In this document: positions 48,199-56,170 of the stretch, in pieces
Layout of the letters: the number at the start of each line of letters is the position of its first letter
Position numbering within the stretch: position 1 is the stretch's first letter
DNA from: Planctomycetota bacterium
GTDB lineage: Bacteria > Planctomycetota > Phycisphaerae > Phycisphaerales > UBA1924
Direction of reading: 5' to 3'
NCBI GenBank assembly: GCA_013285505.1
Contig: CP053450.1
Span: forward strand, 2,092,796-2,156,795
Length of the DNA: 64,000 bases
Notes under the pieces: model-generated
The model's database searches: none
Told to the model about the DNA's origin: nothing
What the model saw: only the letters and a program-made list of their open reading frames with translations
Program-made: the position numbers and the translations under genes

Positions 48199-48396
48199 AT
48201 GCCGGAAGAGCTGGAACAGGCCATCAAGGACAACGCCGCGGGGCCGGCCAAGGCCTCGGTGGACGGCCAGTCGGTCGAGCAGCACGGCCTGCGCGACCAG
48301 ATCGAGGCCGACCGCTATTTGTCCGGCAAGGAAGCCACGCGGAAGAAGGGTCTCGGGATCAAGCTCGTCAAGCTCGAACCGCCGGGGGCCGTGTGA
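48199..48396 (+). CDS. Small protein upstream of portal
   Basis: This 65-residue protein (PEELEQAIKDNAAGPAKASV, GLRDQIEADRYLSGKEATRK) belongs to a type often found directly before portal genes in phages of this kind; it may aid head assembly. The open frame extends to GTG 48169, but ATG 48199 matches the usual start. It overlaps the portal start by GTGA. It marks where phage structural genes resume after the cargo. Confidence 0.6.
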   Translation: MPEELEQAIKDNAAGPAKASVDGQSVEQHGLRDQIEADRYLSGKEATRKKGLGIKLVKLEPPGAV

Positions 48397-49892
48397 CCGT
48401 GCTGAGCCGCCTGCTCCCATCCCGACGCAGCAAGCCCGCGGAGGCGGTGCGTCCCCGCACGGTTGTGCCCGTCGTCCGCGCCAAGTTCGACTCGGCGCAG
48501 ACCACCCCGGACAACCGGCGCCACTGGGCCAACGCCGACGGGCTCGCGCCCAACGCCGCGGTCAACCCCGAGGTGCGGCGGATCCTCCGCAACCGGGCTC
48601 GCTACGAGGTCGCCAACAACTCCTACGCCAAGGGCATCGTCCTCACGCTGGCCAACGACTGTGTGGGCACCGGCCCGCGCCTCCAGATGCTCACGGGAAG
48701 CGCCGACGCCAACCGGCGGATCGAGGACGCCTTCGACGCGTGGTCGCAGGCGGTGGACCTGGCGGCGAAGCTCCGCACCATGCGGATGGCCCGGGCCGAG
48801 AGCGGCGAGGCGTTCGCCGTCCTGACCAGTAACCCCGGCGTGGACTCGCCGGTCACGCTCGACCTCAAGCTCATCGAGCCGGACCAGGTGACCAGCCCGC
48901 GCATGCGGGTGCCGCGGCCGGGCGAGGTGGACGGGGTCGTCTTCGACGCCGCGGGCAACCCGGTCGCCTACCAGGTGCTCAAGCGGCACCCCGGCGACTC
49001 GATGTTCTGGCGCGACAACGACCCGCTCGCGTTCGATCTGGTCCCCGCAGCGTCTGTGATCCACTTTTTCCGGCCCGACCGGCCCGGTCAGTGGCGCGGC
49101 ATCCCGGACATCACGCCCGCACTGCCCCTGTTCGCTCAGCTCCGCCGCTACACGCTGGCGGTGATCGCCGCGGCGGAAACGGCGGCGGACTTCGCGGCGG
49201 TCCTCTACACCGAGGCGCCGGCGCACGGCGAGGCCGAGGCGCTCGAGCCGATGGACATGGTCGAGCTGGAGAAGCGCCTGGCGACCGTGCTGCCCAGCGG
49301 CTGGAAGCTCGGCCAGATCCACGCCGAGCAGCCGGCGACGACCTACGCCGAGTTCAAGAAGGAGATCCTCAACGAGATCGCCCGCTGCCTGAACATGCCG
49401 TTCAACGTCGCGGCGGGCAACTCCAGCGGGTACAACTACGCCTCCGGCCGCCTCGACCACCAGACGTACTTCAAGAGCATCCGCGTCGAGCAGCACCACC
49501 TGCGCGTGGCGGTGCTCGATCGGATCCTGCGCGCCTGGCTCGACGAGGCGGTGCTCGTCGAGGGCCTGCTCCCGCAGCCGATGCGAGAGATCGGCGCGGA
49601 CACCACCCACACATGGTTCTGGGACGGCGTCGAGCACGTGGACCCGGCGAAGGAAGCCAGCGCCCAGGCCACTCGCCTGGCGAACCACACGACGACGCTC
49701 GCCGCGGAGTATGCGCGGCAGGGGCGCGACTGGGAAGAGGAACTGCGCCAGCGCGCCAAGGAGACGGCGCTCATGCGCGAGCTGGGTCTGACGCCGGCGC
49801 AAGCGGCGCCCGCGGCGACTTCTGAAACAGACGAGAACGAGGACGAGGACGATGCCAACGACCGCACGGACGCGGCCGCGCTCGCGGCCTGA
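48393..49892 (+). CDS. Phage portal protein (lambda type)
   Basis: Portal forms the twelve-fold ring through which DNA enters the head. This 499-residue protein has RYEVANNSYAKGIVLTLAND, SVIHFFRPDRPGQWRGIPDI, and LNMPFNVAAGNSSGYNYASG of the lambda portal family, with an acidic C-terminal tail. Start GTG 48393 overlaps the preceding stop. Its 3' end overlaps the protease-capsid gene by 41 bases. Confidence 0.9.
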   Translation: MTVLSRLLPSRRSKPAEAVRPRTVVPVVRAKFDSAQTTPDNRRHWANADGLAPNAAVNPEVRRILRNRARYEVANNSYAKGIVLTLANDCVGTGPRLQMLTGSADANRRIEDAFDAWSQAVDLAAKLRTMRMARAESGEAFAVLTSNPGVDSPVTLDLKLIEPDQVTSPRMRVPRPGEVDGVVFDAAGNPVAYQVLKRHPGDSMFWRDNDPLAFDLVPAASVIHFFRPDRPGQWRGIPDITPALPLFAQLRRYTLAVIAAAETAADFAAVLYTEAPAHGEAEALEPMDMVELEKRLATVLPSGWKLGQIHAEQPATTYAEFKKEILNEIARCLNMPFNVAAGNSSGYNYASGRLDHQTYFKSIRVEQHHLRVAVLDRILRAWLDEAVLVEGLLPQPMREIGADTTHTWFWDGVEHVDPAKEASAQATRLANHTTTLAAEYARQGRDWEEELRQRAKETALMRELGLTPAQAAPAATSETDENEDEDDANDRTDAAALAA

Positions 49893-51900
49893 CAACGAGA
49901 ACGCCCCGTCGTCGCTGAGCCTCACGGCGACAGCGGAGATCGAGGTCGAGGCCGCCGAGGGCGAGCGGGCGCTGCCCCGCTTCCGCATGGTGGCGTATAC
50001 CGGCGGGGCGATGCGCATCGCCGCATGGCGCTACCCGGTCGTTATCGACCTCGCCGGGCTGGAGATCCCCTCGCAGGCTCGCCCTATCCGCTTCGGGCAC
50101 GACCCGGCCGCGGGCGTCGGACACACCGACGCGATCCGCGTCGAGGGCGGCCAGCTCGTCGCCACCGGCATGATCTCGCGCGACACCGCAGCGGCCAAGG
50201 AGGTCGTCGCCTCCTCGAAGAACGGGTTCCCCTGGCAGGCGTCGGTGGGCGCCAGCGTGGACGAGTTCGAGTTCGTCCGCGAGAAGCAGAAGGCGACGGT
50301 CAACGGGCGCGAGTTCGAAGGGCCCATCAACATCGTGCGCCGGGCGACGCTCGGCGAGATCAGCTTCGTGGACCTCGGGCGCCGACGGCGGCACCAGCGC
50401 CAGCATCGCGGCGGGAAAGGAGAACGGAGTCATGGACGACAACCAGGCGCCCGAGGGGCGCTGAGACCGGGCGCCGGCACGGACGCCGGCGCCCCCGCCG
50501 CGACCGCCGCGGTGCCCACGACCCCCACCAGTCCCGCGACGCCCACCAGTCCCGCGACGCCGACCCCCGGCGCTAGCGCCGACGACGTGCGCGCCCAGGC
50601 GCTGGCCGAGACCGAGCGCATCGGCTCCATTCGCCGCGTGTGCGCCGGTCGCCACCTCGACCTCGAGGCGAAGGCCATCCAAGAGGGATGGGACGCGACG
50701 CGCTGCGAGCTGGAGGTGCTGCGGGCGAGCCGCCCAAAGCCCCCGGCGATCCACGCACCCGAGCACTCGACCACGCCGCAGATCCTGGAGGCGGCATGCC
50801 TGCTGACCGCACGACTGGACGGCGTCGAGAAGGCGTTCGACGACCAGACGCTTGAGGCCGCGACCAAGCGTTTCCGCGGCGGGATCGGGCTGCAGGAGCT
50901 CCTTCTCGAGGCCGCATGGGCCCATGGCTACACCGGACGCAATTTCCGGGACAGCCGGGCAGTGCTCCGTTACGCCTTTAGCCCACCCGCTGGCTCAATC
51001 GAAGCGGGCTTCAGCGCCATCGACATCGGCGGCATCCTCTCCAACGTCGCCAACAAGTTCCTGCTCGAGGGCTTCTTCAGCGTCGAGCGGGCATGGCGTA
51101 GCGTCACCGCCGTCCGCAACGTCAGCGACTTCAAGACCGTTACCAGCTATCGCCTGGTCGGCAAGGACCAGTACGAGCTGGTCGCGCCCGGCGGCGAGCT
51201 CAAGCACGGGACGCTCGGCGAGGAGAGCTACACCAACAAGGCCGACACCTACGGCCTGATGCTCTCGATCGACCGGCGGGACATCATCAACGACGACCTC
51301 GGCGCCATCACGACCATCCCCCGCAAGCTCGGCCGGGGCTCTGGGCTCAAGATCAACGACGTCTTCTGGACGACGTTTATGAACAACAGTGCATTCTTCA
51401 CCGTGGGCAACAAGAACTTCATCTCCGGGGCCGACACGGCGTTGTCGATCGACGGCCTCACCAAGGCCGAGGTCGCCTTCATGGACCAGGTGGACGGCGA
51501 CGGGAAGCCGATCGGCGTGATGCCGGCGGTCCTGCTTGTGCCGACGGCGCTCTCGGCGATCGGGACGCAGCTGTTCAAGAGCGTCGAGCTGCGGGATACA
51601 ACCGCGAGCACGAAGTATCCTGTCACCAATCCGCACCAGGGCAAGTTCCGCGTCGAGGTCAGCCGCTACCTCGGTAACACCGTCTACGCCGGCAACTCGA
51701 CCAAGTCGTGGTACCTGTTGTCCGATCCCGGCGACCTGCCGGTCATCGAGGTGGCATTCCTGAATGGGCAGGAGAGCCCCACGATCGAGACGGCGGAGGC
51801 GGACTTCAACAGGCTCGGCGTGCAGATGCGGGGCTACCACGACTTCGGCGTGGCGCTGCAGGACCCGCGCGGCGGCGTGAAGAGCAAGGGCGAGGCGTAA
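49852..51900 (+). CDS. Prohead protease fused to major capsid protein
   Basis: Residues 40-185 form a prohead serine protease (catalytic His in IRFGHDPAAGVGH, Ser in WQASVGASVDEF). After a Pro/Thr linker, the rest is a Mu gpT-like major capsid protein (FSAIDIGGILSNVANKFLLE, LLVPTALSAIGTQLFKSVEL, MRGYHDFGVAL). Between 50380 and 50465 the protein-like reading moves to another frame (LGADGGTSASIAAGKENGVM) and back, so two compensating indels are likely and the Arg/His-rich segment there is probably false. Cleavage between the parts would release mature capsid. Confidence 0.82.
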   Translation: MPTTARTRPRSRPDNENAPSSLSLTATAEIEVEAAEGERALPRFRMVAYTGGAMRIAAWRYPVVIDLAGLEIPSQARPIRFGHDPAAGVGHTDAIRVEGGQLVATGMISRDTAAAKEVVASSKNGFPWQASVGASVDEFEFVREKQKATVNGREFEGPINIVRRATLGEISFVDLGRRRRHQRQHRGGKGERSHGRQPGARGALRPGAGTDAGAPAATAAVPTTPTSPATPTSPATPTPGASADDVRAQALAETERIGSIRRVCAGRHLDLEAKAIQEGWDATRCELEVLRASRPKPPAIHAPEHSTTPQILEAACLLTARLDGVEKAFDDQTLEAATKRFRGGIGLQELLLEAAWAHGYTGRNFRDSRAVLRYAFSPPAGSIEAGFSAIDIGGILSNVANKFLLEGFFSVERAWRSVTAVRNVSDFKTVTSYRLVGKDQYELVAPGGELKHGTLGEESYTNKADTYGLMLSIDRRDIINDDLGAITTIPRKLGRGSGLKINDVFWTTFMNNSAFFTVGNKNFISGADTALSIDGLTKAEVAFMDQVDGDGKPIGVMPAVLLVPTALSAIGTQLFKSVELRDTTASTKYPVTNPHQGKFRVEVSRYLGNTVYAGNSTKSWYLLSDPGDLPVIEVAFLNGQESPTIETAEADFNRLGVQMRGYHDFGVALQDPRGGVKSKGEA

Positions 51901-51901
51901 T

Positions 51902-51947
51902 GCCACCGATCGGTGGCGATGCCGGGGGCGGAGAACCGGGCCCCGGC
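51902..51947 (+). terminator. Two hairpins just after the capsid gene
   Basis: GCCACC-GATC-GGTGGC (51902-51917) is a perfect hairpin starting one base after the capsid stop. A second stem, GCCGGGG / CCCCGGC, follows at about 51921-51947. No T-run is present. They could stabilise the 3' end of the capsid message or reduce read-through so that capsid outnumbers downstream proteins. Confidence 0.5.
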
Positions 51948-51959
51948 GAGGAGCAGATC

Positions 51960-52298
51960 ATGACGGCAACGTTCATCCACGAAGGGACCACGATCGACTA
52001 CACGCCTGGCGCGGACGTGGACGCCGGCGCGGTCGTCGTGCAGGGCGAGCTGGTCGGCGTGGCGGTGCGGGCGATCCCCGCCAACACGCTCGGGGCGCTC
52101 TCGGTCGAGGGCGTGTTCGACTTCCCCAAGGCGACGGGCGGCGGGACGGCGATCACCGTCGGCGCCCAGCTGTACTGGGACGACACCAACGACCTCGCCA
52201 CGACCAGTGACGGCGCCGGGGCGAACAAGGCCATCGGCAAGGCGGTCCTGGCCGCGGCGGACGCGGACGCGACGGTGCGTGCGCGCCTGTCGCAGTGA
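51960..52298 (+). CDS. DUF2190-like head decoration protein, copy 1
   Basis: This 112-residue beta-rich protein (DYTPGADVDAGAVVVQGELV, TVGAQLYWDDTNDLATT) is of the DUF2190 type, small proteins that decorate or trim phage heads. ATG 51960 follows CGAGGAG. A second related gene follows directly. Confidence 0.72.
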   Translation: MTATFIHEGTTIDYTPGADVDAGAVVVQGELVGVAVRAIPANTLGALSVEGVFDFPKATGGGTAITVGAQLYWDDTNDLATTSDGAGANKAIGKAVLAAADADATVRARLSQ

Positions 52299-52332
52299 AT
52301 GACGTGGGAACAGCACACGCGAGGAGACACGC

Positions 52333-52698
52333 ATGGGCGCACAGCTGATCAGGCTCGGACTCCGCATCAACTACACGGCCCCAAGCGACATCGACTACGG
52401 CGACGTGGTCATCCAGGGCGACCTCGTCGGTATCGCCACGCGCGACATCAAGAGCGGCGAGGTCGGCCGCATCGCGCTGGCCGGGCTGTTCGGGATCGTC
52501 AAGGACACCGGCGTGAGCACCGGGATGACCGCGGGCACCAAGGTGTACTGGGACGACACGGCCAAGTTCGCCACCGCCAGCGACGGCGGCGGGTTGAACA
52601 AGCTGCTCGGTGTCTCGACTCGCGATGCGGACGATGGTGACCGGTTCGTCCGCGTGCTCATGGGCGGCAACGTCGTCGCGGCGAGCGCGGAGGCTTGA
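52333..52698 (+). CDS. DUF2190-like head decoration protein, copy 2
   Basis: This 121-residue protein matches the preceding one in pattern (NYTAPSDIDYGDVVIQGDLV versus DYTPGADVDAGAVVVQGELV; KVYWDDTAKFAT versus QLYWDDTNDLAT), so the pair arose by tandem duplication. Two copies may form mixed decoration or divide head and vertex roles. Confidence 0.72.
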   Translation: MGAQLIRLGLRINYTAPSDIDYGDVVIQGDLVGIATRDIKSGEVGRIALAGLFGIVKDTGVSTGMTAGTKVYWDDTAKFATASDGGGLNKLLGVSTRDADDGDRFVRVLMGGNVVAASAEA

Positions 52699-52701
52699 CC
52701 C

Positions 52702-53085
52702 ATGGCCGACCTGCTCGAACAGGGCGCGGCGTTCCTCGATGACCGGCGTCACGAGCATCTGACGCGGACGGTCACCTACGAGCGCGGCGTTGACACCGTG
52801 GACCTGGCCGCGACGGTCGGGCGGACGGTGTTCGAGCAGGCCGACGAGTCCGGGTTCATCCGCAAGGTCGAGTCGCGCGACTTCCTGATGCGGCGGACAG
52901 ACCTCGTGCTTGACGGATCGGTGACGTTGCCCAAGGCGGGCGACCGCGTCAGGGAATCCGATGGGGCGCAGACGCAGATCTACGAGGTCATGGCGCCCGG
53001 CGGTGAGCCGCCGTTCCGCTTCAGCGACCCGTATCGCAGGGTGCTCCGCATCCACACCAAGCACGTCGTCACGGAGGGCGCATGA
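52702..53085 (+). CDS. Phage head-tail region protein of unknown function
   Basis: This 127-residue protein (FLDDRRHEHLTRTVTYERGV, YEVMAPGGEPPFRFSDPYRR) lies between the decoration proteins and a small membrane protein, where head-completion proteins are normally encoded. Beta-rich; no family is recognised. Overlaps the next gene by ATGA. Confidence 0.6.
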   Translation: MADLLEQGAAFLDDRRHEHLTRTVTYERGVDTVDLAATVGRTVFEQADESGFIRKVESRDFLMRRTDLVLDGSVTLPKAGDRVRESDGAQTQIYEVMAPGGEPPFRFSDPYRRVLRIHTKHVVTEGA

Positions 53086-53321
53086 CAGGATCGGTTCCAC
53101 ATCGCAACGGCACGCGCTGGGCGGGCGTGATCGTGACGATCGCGATCGCGGCTCTCGCATTCACCGTCCAGTGGGGCGTGGTGACGACCAAGCTCGACCA
53201 TGTCGAGAAGCGGCTGGATGAGCTGATCGTTGAGGCGCGGGCGCTGCGGACCGAATACCAGGCGGTCGAGCGCCGCGTGTCCTTCCTCGAGGGGCGGCTC
53301 GAAGGGAGGGACACCCCGTGA
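53082..53321 (+). CDS. Small membrane protein with coiled coil
   Basis: This 79-residue protein has one membrane helix at about 13-33 (GVIVTIAIAALAFTVQWGVV) and a coiled coil after it (LDHVEKRLDELIVEARALRT and further). Size and shape recall small phage holin-like or lysis accessory proteins, but the position within head-tail genes is unusual for lysis. Overlaps both neighbours by four bases. No endolysin is recognised nearby. Confidence 0.55.
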   Translation: MTGSVPHRNGTRWAGVIVTIAIAALAFTVQWGVVTTKLDHVEKRLDELIVEARALRTEYQAVERRVSFLEGRLEGRDTP

Positions 53322-53740
53322 GCACGCTCATCGCCATCGCCGACGCCGTGACGGCGAGCCTGAATGCGGGCTCGTTCGGCCAGCCCTTCAACGCCGAGCG
53401 GCTCTACCAGCCCGCCTTCGAGCTGGCGGACCTCGCCGACCTGAAGGTCAGCGTCGTCCCCAAGGGCGTCACCATCGCCACCGCTTCGCGCGACGGGTCG
53501 TACTTCGACTGCGCGGTGGACGTGGGCATCCAGAAGAAGATCGCCGACGACGCGGAGATCGACGGGCTCGTGGACCTGGCCGAGGAGATCGCGGACCACC
53601 TGCGCATGAAGCGGTTGGACGACGAGCCCGAGGCCGTATGGCTCTCGATCGAGCACGAGCCGGTCGTCGCCGCGGAGCACCTGGAGCAGCAGCGGGCGCT
53701 GACCAGCATCCTGACCGTCACCTATAGGGTCAGGAGGTAG
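53318..53740 (+). CDS. Probable head-tail connector or tail completion protein
   Basis: This 140-residue protein (FDCAVDVGIQKKIADDAEID, LTSILTVTYRVRR at the end) has the size, alpha/beta pattern and position of tail completion/minor tail proteins in siphoviruses. Start GTG 53318 overlaps the preceding stop. The assignment rests mainly on order. Confidence 0.55.
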   Translation: MSTLIAIADAVTASLNAGSFGQPFNAERLYQPAFELADLADLKVSVVPKGVTIATASRDGSYFDCAVDVGIQKKIADDAEIDGLVDLAEEIADHLRMKRLDDEPEAVWLSIEHEPVVAAEHLEQQRALTSILTVTYRVRR

Positions 53741-53743
53741 CCG

Positions 53744-54004
53744 ATGGCGAACAACATCTTCGCCAAGAGCTTCGTGTTCGCCGGCGAGGGTTACCTCCAG
53801 GTCGAGACCAAGCCGACCGTCCTCACCGTCACGCTCGTCGCGTCCACGAAGAACTCCGGCAACATCCAGTTCCGCGTGAGCGGCGGGTCCGACGTGAACT
53901 TCCCGCCGGGCGGCATGGTGACGCTCCGCAGCGTGGACATCTCGCAGCTCGAGGTCAAGGGCAACCTGGGTCACCACCTCGCGATCGTCGGGGGGTCGTG
54001 GTGA
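53744..54004 (+). CDS. Small beta-rich phage structural protein
   Basis: This 86-residue protein consists of alternating beta segments (YLQVETKPTVLTVTLVASTK, GGMVTLRSVDISQLEVKGNL). It lies between the tail-completion and tail-tube genes. No family is recognised; a structural or tail-terminator role is inferred from position. Confidence 0.55.
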   Translation: MANNIFAKSFVFAGEGYLQVETKPTVLTVTLVASTKNSGNIQFRVSGGSDVNFPPGGMVTLRSVDISQLEVKGNLGHHLAIVGGSW

Positions 54005-54033
54005 GGTGGGGGACGTGGGGGTAGGAGGCAGCG

Positions 54034-54474
54034 ATGTCGATTCGGCTGGGCATGGAAGCCAAGGTCTACCGGAACACAGCGACGTGGGAGACGCCCACGT
54101 GGGTCGAGATCACCAACGTCCGCGACGTGACGCTCAACCTCGAGACCGGCGAGGCGGATGTCACCACGCGCGCCAACAGCGGCTGGCGCGCCACGGCGGC
54201 GACGCTCAAGGAGGCCAGCGTCGAGTTCGAGATGGTCTGGGACACCGCCGACGCGGGTTTCACCGCCATCAAGGACGCCTTCTTCAACGGGACGAGTATC
54301 GACCTGGCCGTGATGGACGGAGACATCACGCAGACAGGCACCCAAGGCCTGCGTGCCGAGTTCTCGATCACATCTTTCAGCCGCTCCGAGCCGCTGGAGG
54401 AAGCGATCACCGTGAGCGTCACCGCCAAGCCCGCGTACTCGGTCAACGCCCCCGAGTGGATGGTCGTGCCCTGA
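54034..54474 (+). CDS. Phage tail tube protein
   Basis: This 146-residue protein has the pattern of TP901-1-type major tail proteins: EAKVYRNTATWETPTWVEIT, VTLNLETGEADVTTRANSGW, FEMVWDTADAGFTAIKDAFF and FSITSFSRSEPLEEAITVSV. It would polymerise into the tail tube. The absence of a sheath gene supports a long flexible (siphovirus) tail. Confidence 0.75.
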   Translation: MSIRLGMEAKVYRNTATWETPTWVEITNVRDVTLNLETGEADVTTRANSGWRATAATLKEASVEFEMVWDTADAGFTAIKDAFFNGTSIDLAVMDGDITQTGTQGLRAEFSITSFSRSEPLEEAITVSVTAKPAYSVNAPEWMVVP

Positions 54475-54484
54475 GGAGTGATCG

Positions 54485-54982
54485 ATGAAGGTGTTCAAGG
54501 ACAGCGCGGGGCGGGAGTGGACGGTCGAGATCAACGTCGCCGCCCTCAAGCGCGTCAAGAGCCTGACGGACGTGGACCTGCTGGGCGTCCTCGACGGCAC
54601 GCTCATCGAGCGGCTCATCCGCGACCCGGTGCTGCTGTGCGACGCGGTCTACGCGGTCTGCAAGCCGCAGGCCGACGAGCGGAGCGTCACCGATGAAGAC
54701 TTCGGGCGCGCGATGGCGGGGGACGCGATCGAGCACGCCACGGAGGCGCTGCTGGAGGAACTGGTGTCTTTCTGCCCGAGCCCGAGGGACAGGGCCAACC
54801 TCGGGCGGGTGCTCAAGGCCACGAGGGAGGTGATGGACAAGGCCCGCGACATCGTCGAGGCGAAGCTCGACAGCGGCGAGCTGGAGAAGGCGGCGGAGCA
54901 GGCGCTCGCACAGGCGCAGACGGGGCTTGGCAGCTCATCTGGCAGTGCGCCGGCATCGCCGGAATCGACCCCGCCCGACTGA
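54485..54982 (+). CDS. Tail assembly chaperone (G-like)
   Basis: This 165-residue helical protein (WTVEINVAALKRVKSLTDVD, LRRIDPVLLCDAVYAVC-type helix near 45-60) lies between tail tube and tape measure, where chaperones that coat the tape measure are encoded. Its last 19 residues (Ser/Pro-rich) look like out-of-frame reading, because from 54925 the minus-one frame continues as a better protein. A G-run at 54922-54925 could allow the shift. Confidence 0.65.
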   Translation: MKVFKDSAGREWTVEINVAALKRVKSLTDVDLLGVLDGTLIERLIRDPVLLCDAVYAVCKPQADERSVTDEDFGRAMAGDAIEHATEALLEELVSFCPSPRDRANLGRVLKATREVMDKARDIVEAKLDSGELEKAAEQALAQAQTGLGSSSGSAPASPESTPPD

Positions 54983-55227
54983 CCCTGCGCGAGCTGCTGG
55001 CGATGGCCGAGGCCCGGCAGAAGCACGACTGGAGCATGACCAGCAGCCTGATGGCCCTGATCGCAAACGCCCACCGCGACCCCAAGAAGCACGGACCGTT
55101 TAAGCCGACCGACTTCGACCCCACCAGCCGCTCGCACGCGCAACCGCTTACGGCCGGCGTCTCCGTTCTCAAGGACGTGTTCATCGACAAGCGAATGCCC
55201 AGACAGAGCGAGGAGGCGTCCCGGTGA
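54925..55227 (+). CDS. Tail assembly chaperone extension (T-like, reached by frameshift)
   Basis: In the minus-one frame after the G-run the sequence reads AWQLIWQCAGIAGIDPARLT, then LRELLAMAEARQKHDW, a pattern seen in T-like parts of tail chaperones. The frame lacks a start before ATG 55003. In many siphoviruses a small share of ribosomes shift frame here to make a longer chaperone. An indel error could give the same picture. It ends overlapping the next gene. Confidence 0.6.
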   Translation, partial: AWQLIWQCAGIAGIDPARLTLRELLAMAEARQKHDWSMTSSLMALIANAHRDPKKHGPFKPTDFDPTSRSHAQPLTAGVSVLKDVFIDKRMPRQSEEASR

Positions 55228-55664
55228 TCGACATGCGGATCAAGCACATGTTCTTCGACCGGCCGCGCGTCGTCGCTGCCGTGGACCGGGCGAAGCGCAA
55301 GGCCCTCTCCCGCGGCGGGGCGTTCATCCGGCAGTCGGCCAAGACGAGCATCCGCAAGCGCAAGGGGTCGGCCCCGCCGGGCAAGCCGCCGCACTCGCAC
55401 GAGGGGAGCCTGCGCCGGCTCATCCTCTTCGGCTACGACCGGAGCACGGACTCGGTCGTGGTCGGGCCGGTGGGCTTCAAGGAGAGTACCGCGCCGAACG
55501 TGCTGGAGTTCGGCGGCAGGACCGTGATCACGCGCCGCGTTCGCGGCCGCCTCGTGCGCCAGCGCATCAAGATCGCGGAGCGCCCCTACATGGGGCCGGC
55601 GCTGGCGAAGGAAGCGCCCAAGCTCCCGAAGGCATGGGCCAACAGCGTGCGCGGAGGGCCTTGA
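55224..55664 (+). CDS. HK97 gp10-like tail component
   Basis: This 146-residue basic protein (ALSRGGAFIRQSAKTSIRKR, SAPPGKPPHSHEGSLRRLIL, AERPYMGPALAKE) matches the pattern of HK97 gp10-like tail/neck proteins. Start GTG 55224 overlaps the preceding stop. Normally such genes come before the tail tube, so its place after the chaperone is slightly unusual. Confidence 0.68.
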   Translation: MIDMRIKHMFFDRPRVVAAVDRAKRKALSRGGAFIRQSAKTSIRKRKGSAPPGKPPHSHEGSLRRLILFGYDRSTDSVVVGPVGFKESTAPNVLEFGGRTVITRRVRGRLVRQRIKIAERPYMGPALAKEAPKLPKAWANSVRGGP

Positions 55665-55673
55665 CGTATGCGG

Positions 55674-56141
55674 TCAGTGGTTGCCGAACGAGTTGTAGGG
55701 AGTCTGCAGCTCGAGGGCTGCGTGCATCTCCAGCAGCGCCTGGCGGATCGGGTCGGAGACCTCGATGCACCGCATGTCCATCTGAGCGATTCGGGCCTTT
55801 GCCTTGACGAACTCGGCGGAGAACATCGGATCCTGCATCAGCTCCTTCCGCGACCCCTTCGGCTTGTAGGACGCTCTCACCTGCCCCGTGGCCTCCCGCG
55901 CGAGCCGAAACGCGAACGCGGACTTGGTTTGCGCAGACGAGGGGTTTCCGTGGTCACGCATGCGTGCCCGGAGCCGGTCAGAGCGCCCGACGTACAGGTG
56001 CGTCCCCTTCTCGGAGAGGACGTAGACGCCAGACGCGGCAAGCGACGAAGGACACTCACCCACTCGGACCGGCTCGGCCGCGAGCAGCCTATTGAGGAGT
56101 TCCGGCAGGGCGTCGATGTGCTCCTTGAACGCTGCGTTCAT
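55674..56141 (-). CDS. GIY-YIG endonuclease domain protein, opposite strand in the tail operon
   Basis: This 155-residue protein has the GIY-YIG signature as GVYVL at 38-42 and LYVGRS at 49-54, the catalytic Arg in RLRARMRDHG, and a helical C-terminus. It is read against the flow of the tail genes, between gp10-like and tape-measure genes, as an inserted single-gene cargo (moron or free-standing homing nuclease). Such enzymes may cut competing phage DNA. The C-terminal Asn that completes the site is not certain. Confidence 0.72.
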   Translation of the reverse strand: MNAAFKEHIDALPELLNRLLAAEPVRVGECPSSLAASGVYVLSEKGTHLYVGRSDRLRARMRDHGNPSSAQTKSAFAFRLAREATGQVRASYKPKGSRKELMQDPMFSAEFVKAKARIAQMDMRCIEVSDPIRQALLEMHAALELQTPYNSFGNH

Positions 56142-56170
56142 GGATCGACTGTATCCGAGGCGGTGGACTG

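Noticed and set aside
52942..53321. The small TM/coiled-coil protein as a proven holin
   Set aside because: No endolysin or spanin is adjacent and the location among head-tail genes is atypical.
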